This document shows, in pieces, positions 26,345-36,132 of a stretch of 45,166 bases of DNA (positions are counted from its first letter, which is position 1; each line of letters opens with the position of its first letter). Source of the stretch: an uncultured Pelagibacteraceae bacterium (GTDB lineage Bacteria; Pseudomonadota; Alphaproteobacteria; Pelagibacterales; Pelagibacteraceae). Where the stretch lies: the NCBI GenBank assembly GCA_902560815.1, contig CACENP010000010.1, forward strand, positions 1 to 45,166, read 5' to 3'. The translations under genes were made by a program, and so were the position numbers. Under the pieces are notes generated by a model that saw only the letters and a list, made by a program, of their open reading frames with translations, made no database searches and was not told where the DNA came from.

Positions 26345-27591
26345 TGTTATTTATCTATAGAATTGCAATAAACATAATTTTATTAATTTCACCTTTAATA
26401 ATAATTTACAGAATTATTAAAAAAAAAGAAGATCCAAAAAGATTTTTTGAAAAAATTGGTAGCTTTAATTACAAAAAAAAAAATAAAAATTTAATTTGGT
26501 TTCATGGTTCAAGTGTAGGAGAAGTCTTAAGTGTAGTTCCTTTAATTGAAAAATTAGAAAAAAAAAAGAATGTAAAAAAAATATTAATAACATCGAATAC
26601 TCTAAGTTCTGCAAAAATTATAAAAAATTTAAATTTAAAAAATACTTTTCATCAATACTTTCCTTTAGATTCAAATTTTTTAGTAGAAAAATTTTTAAAC
26701 CATTGGAAACCAAAAGCTGTTTTTTTTATAGATTCTGAAATTTGGCCAAATATGATACTAAAAATAAGAGAAAGAAATATTCCACTTATATTGTTAAATG
26801 CAAGATTAACAAAAAATTCATTCAATAATTGGAAAAATATAATTTCTTTTTCAGAAAAAATATTTAGCAATTTCAATTTATGTTTAGCTCAAAATAGTGA
26901 AACAAAAAAATATTTAAAAATTTTAGGAGCAAAAAATATTAAAAAAATTGGGAATTTAAAATTCTCACAAAGCAGCTCTGATCTAAAAAATAAATCAATT
27001 TCAAAAATAAAAAAAATATTTAGAAAAAGAAAAGTTATTTTTTCGGCAATAAGTACACATGATGGTGAAGAATTATTTTGTGGAAAAGTTCACATTAATC
27101 TGAAAAAAAAATATAAAAATATAATTTCTATAATCATTCCTCGACATATTCATAGAACTCAAGAAATTAAAGAAGAATTAAATCAAATTGGATTAAACGT
27201 TTATATTCATTCTTCAGGCAAAAATATTCCAAATAATACCGATATTTATCTTGTTGATACTTTTGGAGAAACAAAATCTTTTTTAAAATTATCTAAAATT
27301 GCTTTCATGGGAAAATCTATAAATGGATATGGAGGGCAAAATCCAATCGAAGCTGCAAGGCTAGGAAATAGAATTATTCATGGTCCTAATATAGAAAATT
27401 TTGTTGAAGTTTATGATTTCTTAGAAAAACTTGGTATTTCAACAAAAATTAAGTCATATAAAGATTTAGAAAAACTAATTATTAGGTTTAATCAAAAAAA
27501 AAATTATTCTAATCAAATTATAAAAAAATTAGCTTATATAGGTAAACAAATCCTATTTAATAATGAAAAAGAAATTAATAAATATTTTTAA
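26344..27591 (+). CDS. waaA: 3-deoxy-D-manno-octulosonic acid (Kdo) transferase
   Basis: A GT30 glycosyltransferase of 415 residues that adds Kdo to lipid IV-A. An N-terminal membrane anchor is followed by 'WFHGSSVGEVLS', the family hallmark with the conserved Glu. 'SEIWPNMI' and 'LLNARLT' are also typical, and the C-terminal donor site has 'GGQNPIEAARLG'. The protein is very Lys/Ile/Asn-rich, in keeping with the base composition. It lies between msbA and lpxK. Confidence 0.94.
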   Translation: MLFIYRIAINIILLISPLIIIYRIIKKKEDPKRFFEKIGSFNYKKKNKNLIWFHGSSVGEVLSVVPLIEKLEKKKNVKKILITSNTLSSAKIIKNLNLKNTFHQYFPLDSNFLVEKFLNHWKPKAVFFIDSEIWPNMILKIRERNIPLILLNARLTKNSFNNWKNIISFSEKIFSNFNLCLAQNSETKKYLKILGAKNIKKIGNLKFSQSSSDLKNKSISKIKKIFRKRKVIFSAISTHDGEELFCGKVHINLKKKYKNIISIIIPRHIHRTQEIKEELNQIGLNVYIHSSGKNIPNNTDIYLVDTFGETKSFLKLSKIAFMGKSINGYGGQNPIEAARLGNRIIHGPNIENFVEVYDFLEKLGISTKIKSYKDLEKLIIRFNQKKNYSNQIIKKLAYIGKQILFNNEKEINKYF

Positions 27592-27594
27592 TTT

Positions 27595-28518
27595 ATGAAT
27601 TTCAAAAAACCAAAGTTTTGGGATCAATCGAGCATATCTTTTTGGTCAATATTATTATTCCCATTTTCATTAGTATTTTTATTAGCTTCATTAATAATTA
27701 AAATATCCAAAAATCAAAAAAAATTTTCAATACCTATTATATGTATAGGAAATATTTATGTGGGAGGCACAGGAAAAACCCCTTTAACATCTGAAATATT
27801 TAAAATTTTAAAGTCTTCTGGAAAGAATCCTGGCTTTATAAAAAAAAGCTATAGTTATTTATCAGATGAAATGACTATGTTAAAAAAGATTGGAAAAGTT
27901 TTTTATGAAAAGAATAGAATACATGCAATAAAAAAATTAATTTTGGAAGGTTACGATGTTGCAGTTTTAGATGATGGATTCCAGGATTTTACAGTTAAAA
28001 AAGACCTTTCAATATTGTGTTTCAATTCAAAACAACTCATTGGAAATGGTTTGCTAATACCATCGGGACCACTAAGAGAAAGTTTCGATTCAATTTTGCG
28101 AGCAAATTGTATTGTAATAAATGGAGATAAAAATTTAGAATTTGAAAATAAAATTAAAAAAATTTTCAAAAAAGAAATAAAAATATTTTATTCTAAATAT
28201 AAAATAAAAAATATAGAAAATTTACAAAATAAAGAAATTATAGCTTTTGCAGGAATTGGAAATCCATCAAATTTTTTTGATTTATTAAAAGAAAATAATT
28301 TAAATTTAAAAAAAACATATTCATTTCCAGATCACCATTTCTATTCCCAAAAAGATTTTGATAAAATTATTGGAGATAATGTTTCAAAAATTGTTACAAC
28401 TGAAAAAGATTATTATAGAATGAATGACGAACAAAAAAAAAATTGTTATTGTGTATTAGTTGATTTGGAAATTGAAAATAAAGATGAATTTATTAATTTA
28501 ATTAAAAGTAAATTATGA
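27595..28518 (+). CDS. lpxK: Tetraacyldisaccharide 4'-kinase
   Basis: A membrane-associated kinase of 307 residues that phosphorylates the lipid A disaccharide at the 4' position. An N-terminal hydrophobic helix (about 15-36) precedes the P-loop 'GNIYVGGTGKT' (52-62). 'VAVLDDGFQD' and 'PSGPLRE' are LpxK signatures, and 'VTTEKDYYRM' is near the C-terminus. It overlaps lpxL by 4 bases. Confidence 0.94.
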   Translation: MNFKKPKFWDQSSISFWSILLFPFSLVFLLASLIIKISKNQKKFSIPIICIGNIYVGGTGKTPLTSEIFKILKSSGKNPGFIKKSYSYLSDEMTMLKKIGKVFYEKNRIHAIKKLILEGYDVAVLDDGFQDFTVKKDLSILCFNSKQLIGNGLLIPSGPLRESFDSILRANCIVINGDKNLEFENKIKKIFKKEIKIFYSKYKIKNIENLQNKEIIAFAGIGNPSNFFDLLKENNLNLKKTYSFPDHHFYSQKDFDKIIGDNVSKIVTTEKDYYRMNDEQKKNCYCVLVDLEIENKDEFINLIKSKL

Positions 28519-29375
28519 AAATTATAAAATATTTAATTGAATTTATTTTTATTTATATTTTATTAATTATTTTTAAAATAATAGGATATAAAAATGCTTC
28601 AAACTTAGGAGAAATTATTGGAAAAAAAATTGGGCCATTTTTTAGATCAAATAAAAAAATTCTTACTAATTTAGAAAATTCTAACATTGGTAATTCTCAG
28701 GAAGATAGAAAATCTATAATCAACAATATGTGGGGTAATTATGGAAGAATATTATCTGAATATGTTTATTTAAAGCAATTTAAAAAAAATAATTTTAATC
28801 AATATATCGAAATTGAAGGTTTAAATTATTTAAATGAAATTAAAAATAATAATGAACAAGTTGTATTTATTTCTGGGCATTTTAATAACTTTGAACTAAT
28901 GGCAATGGAAATAGAAAAAGCAGGAATAAATTTATGTGCAATTTATAGGCCTCTTAATAATCCTTTTTTAAACATTATTATGGAAAAAATTAGAAAAAAT
29001 TACATATGCAAAAATCAAATTAAAAAAGGTAAAAGTGGAACTAGAGATTTGCTGAATTTATTTAAGGAAAATTTTTCAGTAGCTTTAATGATTGATCAAA
29101 GAGTTAGTGAGGGCGAAGATATAAAATTTTTTAATCGATCTGCGAAAACTACAACTATTCCAGCACAACTAGCTAATAAATATGGTTGTAGCATTGTACC
29201 AGTTTATGTTGAAAGAATTAATAAATTTCATTTTAAATTATATTTCAATAAACCTATAAAATTTGATGATAAATCTTCTGTCGAACAAATATCCTTGGAA
29301 CTTAATAAAATATTAGAAAAAATGATTTTAAAAAACCCAGATCAATGGATTTGGTCGCATAATCGATGGAAATAA
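28515..29375 (+). CDS. lpxL: Lipid A biosynthesis acyltransferase, LpxL/HtrB family
   Basis: A 286-residue lauroyl/myristoyl-type acyltransferase. The catalytic HX4(D/E) motif is H122 to E127 in 'GHFNNFE'. 'AIYRPLNNPF' and 'ALMIDQRVSEGEDIKFF' follow, as in the family, and an N-terminal helix anchors it to the membrane. It adds a secondary acyl chain to Kdo-lipid A. Which chain, and whether there is a second paralog, cannot be told here. Confidence 0.92.
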   Translation: MKIIKYLIEFIFIYILLIIFKIIGYKNASNLGEIIGKKIGPFFRSNKKILTNLENSNIGNSQEDRKSIINNMWGNYGRILSEYVYLKQFKKNNFNQYIEIEGLNYLNEIKNNNEQVVFISGHFNNFELMAMEIEKAGINLCAIYRPLNNPFLNIIMEKIRKNYICKNQIKKGKSGTRDLLNLFKENFSVALMIDQRVSEGEDIKFFNRSAKTTTIPAQLANKYGCSIVPVYVERINKFHFKLYFNKPIKFDDKSSVEQISLELNKILEKMILKNPDQWIWSHNRWK

Positions 29376-29376
29376 G

Positions 29377-29577
29377 TCAGTTTTTTTTACTTAATTCTTC
29401 TCTTTTTTGTGATGCCTCAACATAAGAATAGTAGGGTTCTTGGAGTTCAACATTCCAATAACTTAGTTTTTCAAGAAATATTTTCTTTCCTGAGATTGCA
29501 CAAATAACATGATCGCCCTCTTCAAGAATCTCAAAATTATTAGGTAAATATTTTATTCTAGCTAATTTATTTTTCAT
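29377..29577 (-). CDS. DUF2093 family protein
   Basis: A 66-residue protein matching DUF2093, a small alphaproteobacterial family. The conserved features are 'IKYLPNNFEIL', 'GDHVICAISGKKI' and 'LSYWNVELQEPYYS'. Function is unknown. It converges on lpxL with one base between them and is divergent from purD. Confidence 0.88.
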   Translation of the reverse strand: MKNKLARIKYLPNNFEILEEGDHVICAISGKKIFLEKLSYWNVELQEPYYSYVEASQKREELSKKN

Positions 29578-29598
29578 TATATAGAAATGTATTTATAT

Positions 29599-30864
29599 AT
29601 GATTATTTGTGTCTTAGGAAGTGGAGGTAGAGAGCATGCTATATGCAAAACCATATCTTTATCCTCAAAAATAAGCAAAATATATTGTATACCTGGTAAC
29701 GCTGGGACTCAACAATTGGCTGAAAATATAGATTTAGATATCGATAATTTTGAAAAAATTTTAAAGTTTATAAAAAATGCAAAAGTCGATTTAGTTATTG
29801 TAGGGCCTGAAAAACCATTGGTGGATGGTATTGTAAATTTCTTAGAAAATAATGATATCAAAGTTTTTGGTCCTAGAAAAATTCCTTCTCAATTAGAAGG
29901 TTCGAAAACCTTCACAAAAAATATTTGTAAAAATTATAAAATACCAACAGCTAATTTTGGGATCTTTGATAAAAAAGAAGATACTATAAATTTTTTAGAA
30001 AATTCAAAATTTCCAATTGTTATTAAAGCTGATGGTCTAGCTGCTGGAAAGGGTGTTTATATATCAAAAAATTTGTCTGAAGCAAAAGAAGCTGTTGATG
30101 AAATTTTTAATGGAAAATTTGGAGAAGCAAAAAAAATACTAGTTGAAGAATTTTTAAAAGGAGAAGAGATGAGTTTTTTCGTTGTTTGTGATGGGAAAAA
30201 TTTCAAAATATTTAAAACTGCACAAGATCATAAAAGAGTTAAAGAGGGAGATGAAGGAAAAAATACTGGAGGAATGGGTGCTTATAGTCCTTCGGGATTA
30301 ATAAATGATGATTTAGAAAAAAAAATTATAAATAAAATAATTTCACCGACTTTAAAAGCTATTGATGAAATGGGTGAAAAGTATAAAGGATTTCTCTATG
30401 CTGGTTTAATGATATTGGATAATGAGCCTTTCTTAATTGAGTATAATGTAAGAATGGGTGACCCTGAGTGTCAAACTATTCTACCTCTTTTAAAGACAGA
30501 TTTAATTGATATTTTTATTGCGTGCTGTAGTGAAAATTTAGAAAATATAAATTTAGAATGGAAAGATGAAAAAAGCTTATGTATCGTACTATGTTCTAGC
30601 GGATATCCTGATAAATTTACAAATAATATAAAGATAGATAATTTAAATAATTTAAAATTAAATAATAATGATTTTATTTTTCATGCAGGAACAAAGATAG
30701 AAAATAATGAAATATTTTCTAATGGGGGCAGAGTCTTAAATTTTGTTTCTTTATCAAGCTCATTTAAAAATTCTAGAGAAAGAGCTTTAAAACTCATAAA
30801 TCAATTAAATTGGAAAAATGGTTTTTTTAGAAAAGATATTGGTTATAAAATAATAGATAAATGA
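29599..30864 (+). CDS. purD: Phosphoribosylamine-glycine ligase
   Basis: The ATP-grasp enzyme for the second step of purine synthesis, about 420 residues. It begins 'MIICVLGSGGREHAI', the usual PurD N-terminus, so I chose the ATG at 29599; another in-frame ATG at 29587 would add four residues. 'PEKPLVDG', 'IKADGLAAGKGV', 'QDHKRV' and 'NTGGMGAYSP' are all family motifs, and 'EYNVRMGDPECQ' binds metal. It overlaps rsmD by 4 bases. Confidence 0.95.
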   Translation: MIICVLGSGGREHAICKTISLSSKISKIYCIPGNAGTQQLAENIDLDIDNFEKILKFIKNAKVDLVIVGPEKPLVDGIVNFLENNDIKVFGPRKIPSQLEGSKTFTKNICKNYKIPTANFGIFDKKEDTINFLENSKFPIVIKADGLAAGKGVYISKNLSEAKEAVDEIFNGKFGEAKKILVEEFLKGEEMSFFVVCDGKNFKIFKTAQDHKRVKEGDEGKNTGGMGAYSPSGLINDDLEKKIINKIISPTLKAIDEMGEKYKGFLYAGLMILDNEPFLIEYNVRMGDPECQTILPLLKTDLIDIFIACCSENLENINLEWKDEKSLCIVLCSSGYPDKFTNNIKIDNLNNLKLNNNDFIFHAGTKIENNEIFSNGGRVLNFVSLSSSFKNSRERALKLINQLNWKNGFFRKDIGYKIIDK

Positions 30865-31427
30865 GAATAATTGGTGGAACTCACAAAGGTACTAAAATAC
30901 TTGAATCTTTTGATAAAAATACCAGACCGCTCAAAGATTTAGTTAAAGAATCTTTATTAAATATTCTTGAACATTCCAAAGATTCAAGAATAGAATTGAA
31001 AAACTCATTAATTCTCGATCTATTTTCTGGAACAGGATCTTTTGGGCTTGAGTGTATTTCTAGAGGAGCTGCAAAAGTTTATTTCGTTGAAAACTACAAA
31101 CAATCATTAGAAATTTTATATAAAAATATAAAAAAATTAAAATATGAAAAAAAAACAACGGTATTTAATAAAAATGTATTTAGTTTTTTTGAGACTAAAG
31201 AAATAAAAAATGAAAAATTAGATTTAATCTTTTTGGATCCGCCATATAAAGAAGAAAATATAGAAATAATTTTAGAAAATATAGTTAAATTAAAATTATT
31301 AAAAGATTCTGGATTAATTGTATTGCATCGTCATAAAAAATCAAAAGTTAATATTGATAATAAATTTAATATTAAAAGATCTGTTAAATATGGAATTTCA
31401 AAAATAATTTTTATTCAAATTAATTGA
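30861..31427 (+). CDS. rsmD: 16S rRNA (guanine(966)-N(2))-methyltransferase
   Basis: A 188-residue methyltransferase. It begins 'MRIIGGTHKG', has 'TRPLKDLVKESLLNIL' for RNA and cofactor contacts, the SAM-binding 'DLFSGTGSFGLE' at 53-64 and the catalytic DPPY at 126-129. It is translationally coupled to purD and converges on pgi with an 8-base overlap of the two ends. Confidence 0.94.
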   Translation: MRIIGGTHKGTKILESFDKNTRPLKDLVKESLLNILEHSKDSRIELKNSLILDLFSGTGSFGLECISRGAAKVYFVENYKQSLEILYKNIKKLKYEKKTTVFNKNVFSFFETKEIKNEKLDLIFLDPPYKEENIEIILENIVKLKLLKDSGLIVLHRHKKSKVNIDNKFNIKRSVKYGISKIIFIQIN

Positions 31428-32575
31428 ATAATATTTTCTTAGTTTCTTTTTTTATCAGCTCAACTGATGGCTGATCAAAAGGATTAACTTTTAGAGCTCT
31501 TCCAAGTAAAATTGTTTCTAACATAAAAAAACAAAATAGTTCTCCAAGTACTTCTTCATTTCTTGTTTTTAGTTCAAAAGATCTGAAAGGTAATTTTTTT
31601 TTTGTTAAAAACCTTTTGAGTTGCACTTTTTTGTGCGTAAATAATTTTGGAAAAGGATTTATTTCTTAAATAGTTATGAGTCTTATATAAAAATTTATTA
31701 TTTATCTTTTCTGATTTTAGATCATGTGTTGAAAAAAAAGTAAAAAAATTATTTTTTGGTCCATCTAAATATAGTTGTAATAAACTATGATTATCACTTG
31801 GCATTTTAGATATAATAGGAAGTATACCCTTAGATTTTTTTCCTAAACTTTCTGCAACTAGCTGCTGATACCATCTGAATAAGTTTTCTGACTTATTGTC
31901 ATAGTTCAAAATTATTGAATTAAATTTCTTTTGTTTTACAAATTTTAAAATTGCACTAACATTTTTTATTAATTCATTTAAAAAATTTTTATTATTTATT
32001 AAATAATTTAATCTTTTAAATTTTTTTTCATCAAGCCCCATAATTTCAGCAGGCAACATTCCAACCTCTGATAAAACAGAATATCTTCCTCCTATATAAT
32101 TTTTATGATCAATAACTTCCGCTTTTAAATTAGTGGCAAGATTTTTTAAATAACTTTCCTTATTTTCAGTGATAAAAATATTTTTTTTTTGGTTTATCAA
32201 TAAATTTGAATTTGCGATTGTCTCAAGGGTATTTCCAGATTTAGATATAATAATATTTATTGCTTTTATTTTTTTCTCATTACTTTTTAACTTTGGAGTT
32301 AAATTGTTAATAAATACAAATTTTTTTTTTATTTTATGACTTAAAAATTGATATATAGCTTCAATTCCTAGTGTTGATCCACCTATACCAATTATCCTAA
32401 AATTTTTATTTTTTTTAATTTTTCTAATTTGATTTTTTGTATAAGTATATTCATAGCTAGATTTTAAAGTATCAAGAAGTTTAATTTTTTTAAACCAACT
32501 TTCATTTCTAAAATTTTTAATATTTTTTAGTTTTCCAATTTTAAAATTTTTAAAATTAATTTTAGAAGTCAACAT
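31420..32575 (-). pseudogene. pgi: Glucose-6-phosphate isomerase, interrupted by a frameshift near the C-terminus
   Basis: Converts glucose-6-phosphate and fructose-6-phosphate. The main frame starts at 32575 and carries 'GIGGSTLGIEAIY', 'ISKSGNTLET' and 'SDNHSLLQLYLDGP', typical of Pgi. It runs into a stop soon after an A10 run (minus strand; T10 at 31594-31603). The natural C-terminus, with 'VNPFDQPSVELIKKETKKIL', is in another frame ending at 31420. Removing one A restores a single protein of about 384 residues. That is compact next to the 450-550 residues of common Pgi enzymes. It is the last gene of the ileS operon. Confidence 0.9.
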
Positions 32576-32577
32576 CC

Positions 32578-32901
32578 CTAGTTATTTATTTTTTCTAGTA
32601 TTGTTTTCTCTAAGCTATTTTCTTGATTTTGATTATTTGAATCTTTTGATTCCTCCACGTTTAAAGCTTTTTCAATATCTAATGAATCTTCATTGCTTTT
32701 GTCAGATTGTTCTTTCTCTTGATCTAGCGGTACAGGTAACTCATTCATGTCAGGGGGTTCCGTTAATGGATTTTTTTTTTCAACTAAAAATTCATCACTA
32801 TTTTCAGATCTTTTTTTTCCTTCAAAAGCATCTGAAACGCCAGAACAAGAATGTAAAAAAAATATTGAAATTATATATAAAATTATTTTTTTAAATATCA
32901 T
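32578..32901 (-). CDS. DUF3035-like lipoprotein
   Basis: A 107-residue protein with a lipoprotein signal peptide: hydrophobic 'IILYIISIFFLHSC' with the lipobox Cys at about residue 18. After it, 'SDEFLVEKKNPLTEPPDMNELPVP' fits the DUF3035 pattern (P-D-E-F, then P-L, then P-P-D near prolines), a family of small alphaproteobacterial lipoproteins. The C-terminus is acidic and low in complexity. It overlaps lspA, the gene for its own signal peptidase, by 4 bases. Confidence 0.75.
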   Translation of the reverse strand: MIFKKIILYIISIFFLHSCSGVSDAFEGKKRSENSDEFLVEKKNPLTEPPDMNELPVPLDQEKEQSDKSNEDSLDIEKALNVEESKDSNNQNQENSLEKTILEKINN

Positions 32902-33386
32902 TTTCCCTTTTTATAATTCAATAATTCAGCAAAAATAAGACAAATAATTCCCAAAGATATAAATATATCAGCAATGTTAAAAACAAACCAATGATAGCCT
33001 TTATAGCTAATATCTATAAAATCTAGCACTGCAGAGTAATAAATACGGTCAAATAAATTGCCCAAAGATCCACCTAGAATGATTAAAAAAAAATATGCAG
33101 TCTTATCTTTTGATTTAATAATCAAATATACAATCAGCAAATTAATAAAAATTATCAAGATTGTAATGACGTTATATATTGATGATTGGTCAAAAGATAA
33201 TAGTCCAAAACCAATTCCACTATTCCAAACTAAAATTAAATTGATATAGGAATTAATATTTATGTCTACAAAACCTAAATCTTCTAGGACAGAAAGTATA
33301 TATAACTTTGAAATTCTATCTGCTAAGAAAATAAATAAAATAATCCCAAAATATATAAATGCTTTTTTAAAAAATAATTTATTCAT
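32898..33386 (-). CDS. lspA: Lipoprotein signal peptidase (signal peptidase II)
   Basis: A four-helix membrane aspartyl protease of 162 residues that cleaves lipoprotein signal peptides. The catalytic aspartates are D122 in 'VLDFIDI' and D140 in 'FNIADIFI'; the conserved 'GGSLGNLFDRI' is also there. It lies 3 bases after ileS, the common ileS-lspA pairing, and overlaps the following lipoprotein gene. Confidence 0.95.
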   Translation of the reverse strand: MNKLFFKKAFIYFGIILFIFLADRISKLYILSVLEDLGFVDININSYINLILVWNSGIGFGLLSFDQSSIYNVITILIIFINLLIVYLIIKSKDKTAYFFLIILGGSLGNLFDRIYYSAVLDFIDISYKGYHWFVFNIADIFISLGIICLIFAELLNYKKGK

Positions 33387-33389
33387 TAA

Positions 33390-36128
33390 TTATTTTATTG
33401 CACATCCATGTCTTTCACACTTATCTTTCTTAATTTTCCAACAAACACTGCATTTTTCACCTTCAGCCTTTTTTGTCTCAACAATAATTTCTTCTCCATC
33501 ATCTTTTTTAATTTTATCTACATCTGCTCCTGACGTAATGCATATCTCTGAAAAATCAGTTCCTTTTGATAATTTAATTAGCTTGTCATTTAAAAGTATT
33601 TTTAAATTTGCCTCTAAACTTGAGCCAATTTCTTTGGATGCTCTTTTTAACTCTATACTGCTATTACATTTATCTCTTATTTTTATAAGCTCATTCCATT
33701 TGGTATTTAAATTTGGATTATTCCAATTTGATGGGATTACTGGAAATTTTTCTAAATGAATACTTCCTTTTTCCTTAATTTTTAGAAGTGAGTAAATTTC
33801 TTCAGTTGTAAATGACAACACTGGTGCAAACCATTTTAATAATATTTCAAGAACAATATTTAAAAACTGTATAGTTGAAATTCTTTTTTTATTATCTAGA
33901 GAATCGCAGTACAAGCAATCTTTTCTAATATCAAAATAAAAAGCTGACAAATCAGATGTACAAAAATTTATTATTTCCTTATATAAAGTATGAAAATTAT
34001 ATTTTTCAAAATTCTTTTCAAACAAAATGTTAAGATTATAAATTTTATGTAACATATACTGTTCTAGCTCTGGAAAATCACTTATATTAATTTTTTCAAA
34101 ATCAACTTTTTCAAATTTGTCATTTAAATTTCCAAGAATGTATCTAAAAGTGTTTCTAATTTTTCTGTAAGATTCTGCATGCTGTTCTAAAATTGAATAA
34201 TCTATTCTTAAATCCTCAGCATAATCAGAAGCCCCAACCCAAATCCTTAGGATATCAGCTCCATATTTTTTTAAAATATCTTCTGGTGCGATAATATTTC
34301 CAAGAGATTTTGACATTTTTAAACCTTTTCCATCAACAACAAATCCGTGGGATAATATAGATTCAAACGGAGCCCTACCTCTTGTTCCACAAGACTCTAA
34401 TAATGATGAGTGAAACCAGCCCCTGTGTTGATCTGAACCCTCAAGATACATTGAAGCAGGCCATTTTAAATCTTCTCTTTTTTCAAGAACATAGGCATGA
34501 GTAGAGCCACTATCAAACCAAACTTCAACAATATCAGTCATTTTTTTATAATCCTCAATTTTATATTTTTTGCCTAAAAATCTTTGAGCATCTCCTTCAA
34601 ACCAGCAGTCAGCCCCCTCTTTCTCGAATATACTGGCAATATTCTCATTCACTTCATCGTCGATTAAAACTTCATTTGATTTTTTTGACATAAAAACAGG
34701 AATAGGAACTCCCCATACTCTTTGTCTTGAAACACACCAATCAGGCCTCAATTCTATCATCGATCTTAGTCTTTCTTTTCCTTTATTTGGATAAAAATCA
34801 GTTTCATCTATAGATTTTAAAGCTTTCTTTCTCAGGCCATGACTTTCCATCGAAATAAACCATTGGGGTGTTGCTCTATGAACCAAGGGTGCTTTTGAGC
34901 GCCAAGAATGAGGATAAGAATGAATTAATTCCCCACTAGATAATAAATTTTTTTGTTCTTTTAGTTTTTCTATAACTATTTTGTTAGACTTAAAAATATG
35001 TATACCTTCAAAAGTTGGAACATGCTTTGTATATTTCCCATCATCATCTACGGTTTCTTCAGCTTTTATATTATTTTTTAAACACAAATTAAAATCATCA
35101 GGACCATGGCTAGGTGCACAATGGACAATTCCCGAACCTTGCTCCGTCGTAACAAAATTTGCACTTAGCATTGGAATATCATAGTCAAATCCAATTTTTG
35201 AAAATGGATGGCTACATATTGTTCCTTCAAATTCTATTCCTGATAATGTTAAAACTTTTGTAAACTTTTTAATATTACAATCCTTTATTAAAGAATTTAA
35301 CAAATCTTCTGCTACTATTATTTGTTTATCTTTAAAATCTGATTCATCTTCTATTTTAATAATTACATATTTTAAATTTTCGTTGTAAGCCAAAGCTCTA
35401 TTGGCTGGTATAGTCCATGGAGTTGTGGTCCAAATTATAATTTGTGTATTCAAAAGTTTTTCATTTTTCGATTTTTTAATATTAAATGCTGCATAAATCG
35501 TATCAGACTTATGATCCATATATTCAACTTCTGCATCTGCCAATGCTGTCTTTTCTACCGTAGACCAAAGAACAGGTTCATATCCCCGGTAAAGACTTCC
35601 TTCTTTTAAAAATTTACCAAGTTCTCTAACTATTTGGGCTTCAGCATCAAAACTCATTGTGGAGTAATAATTTTCCCAGTCACCCACTACTCCAAGTCTT
35701 TTAAATTGCTTTTTATGTACTTCAATCCATTTCTTTGCGAAATCTCTACATTCTTTTCTAAATTCATTTATTGGGACTTCGTTTTTATTTTTTTTGTTTT
35801 TTTTATATTGCTCCTCAATTTTCCATTCAATTGGCAAACCATGACAATCCCAACCTGGTACATAAACAGAATCCTCTCCTTTCATTTGATGAAATTTTAC
35901 TATTACATCTTTAAGGATTTTATTAAGTGCTGTTCCCATGTGTATGTCCCCATTGGCATATGGAGGGCCATCATGAAGAACAAATTTTGTTTTTCCTTTG
36001 CTAGATGATCGTAACTTTTTATATAAGTCAATTTTATCCCAGTAATCAATTATTCCAGGTTCTTTATTTTGTAAATTTGCTTTCATTGAAAAAGCAGTTT
36101 TGGGTAGATTGATATTGCTTTTGCTCAT
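33390..36128 (-). CDS. ileS: Isoleucyl-tRNA synthetase
   Basis: A class I synthetase of 912 residues. The HIGH-type motif is HMGT (residues 63-66) after 'DGPPYANGDI', the editing domain has 'IIWTTTPWTIPANRALAY', and KMSKS appears in 'GLKMSKSLGN'. The C-terminal zinc finger with four cysteines ('CSVCWKIKKDKCERHGC') is complete. It lies between ribF (4 bases) and lspA (3 bases). Confidence 0.97.
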   Translation of the reverse strand: MSKSNINLPKTAFSMKANLQNKEPGIIDYWDKIDLYKKLRSSSKGKTKFVLHDGPPYANGDIHMGTALNKILKDVIVKFHQMKGEDSVYVPGWDCHGLPIEWKIEEQYKKNKKNKNEVPINEFRKECRDFAKKWIEVHKKQFKRLGVVGDWENYYSTMSFDAEAQIVRELGKFLKEGSLYRGYEPVLWSTVEKTALADAEVEYMDHKSDTIYAAFNIKKSKNEKLLNTQIIIWTTTPWTIPANRALAYNENLKYVIIKIEDESDFKDKQIIVAEDLLNSLIKDCNIKKFTKVLTLSGIEFEGTICSHPFSKIGFDYDIPMLSANFVTTEQGSGIVHCAPSHGPDDFNLCLKNNIKAEETVDDDGKYTKHVPTFEGIHIFKSNKIVIEKLKEQKNLLSSGELIHSYPHSWRSKAPLVHRATPQWFISMESHGLRKKALKSIDETDFYPNKGKERLRSMIELRPDWCVSRQRVWGVPIPVFMSKKSNEVLIDDEVNENIASIFEKEGADCWFEGDAQRFLGKKYKIEDYKKMTDIVEVWFDSGSTHAYVLEKREDLKWPASMYLEGSDQHRGWFHSSLLESCGTRGRAPFESILSHGFVVDGKGLKMSKSLGNIIAPEDILKKYGADILRIWVGASDYAEDLRIDYSILEQHAESYRKIRNTFRYILGNLNDKFEKVDFEKINISDFPELEQYMLHKIYNLNILFEKNFEKYNFHTLYKEIINFCTSDLSAFYFDIRKDCLYCDSLDNKKRISTIQFLNIVLEILLKWFAPVLSFTTEEIYSLLKIKEKGSIHLEKFPVIPSNWNNPNLNTKWNELIKIRDKCNSSIELKRASKEIGSSLEANLKILLNDKLIKLSKGTDFSEICITSGADVDKIKKDDGEEIIVETKKAEGEKCSVCWKIKKDKCERHGCAIK

Positions 36129-36132
36129 TATT

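Noticed and set aside
31420..31626. A separate 68-residue gene starting at GTG 31626
   Set aside because: Its sequence is the C-terminus of Pgi, separated by the A10 frameshift.
32601..32938. Plus-strand frames of 97 and 63 codons opposite the DUF3035 lipoprotein
   Set aside because: Both are shadows of the low-complexity lipoprotein gene, which has a lipobox and fits the operon.
33262..33759. A 165-codon plus-strand open frame opposite lspA and the end of ileS
   Set aside because: It is antisense to two well-supported genes, crosses their boundary, and its Ser/Phe/Leu-rich composition is what the complement of Lys/Glu/Asn-rich coding gives.
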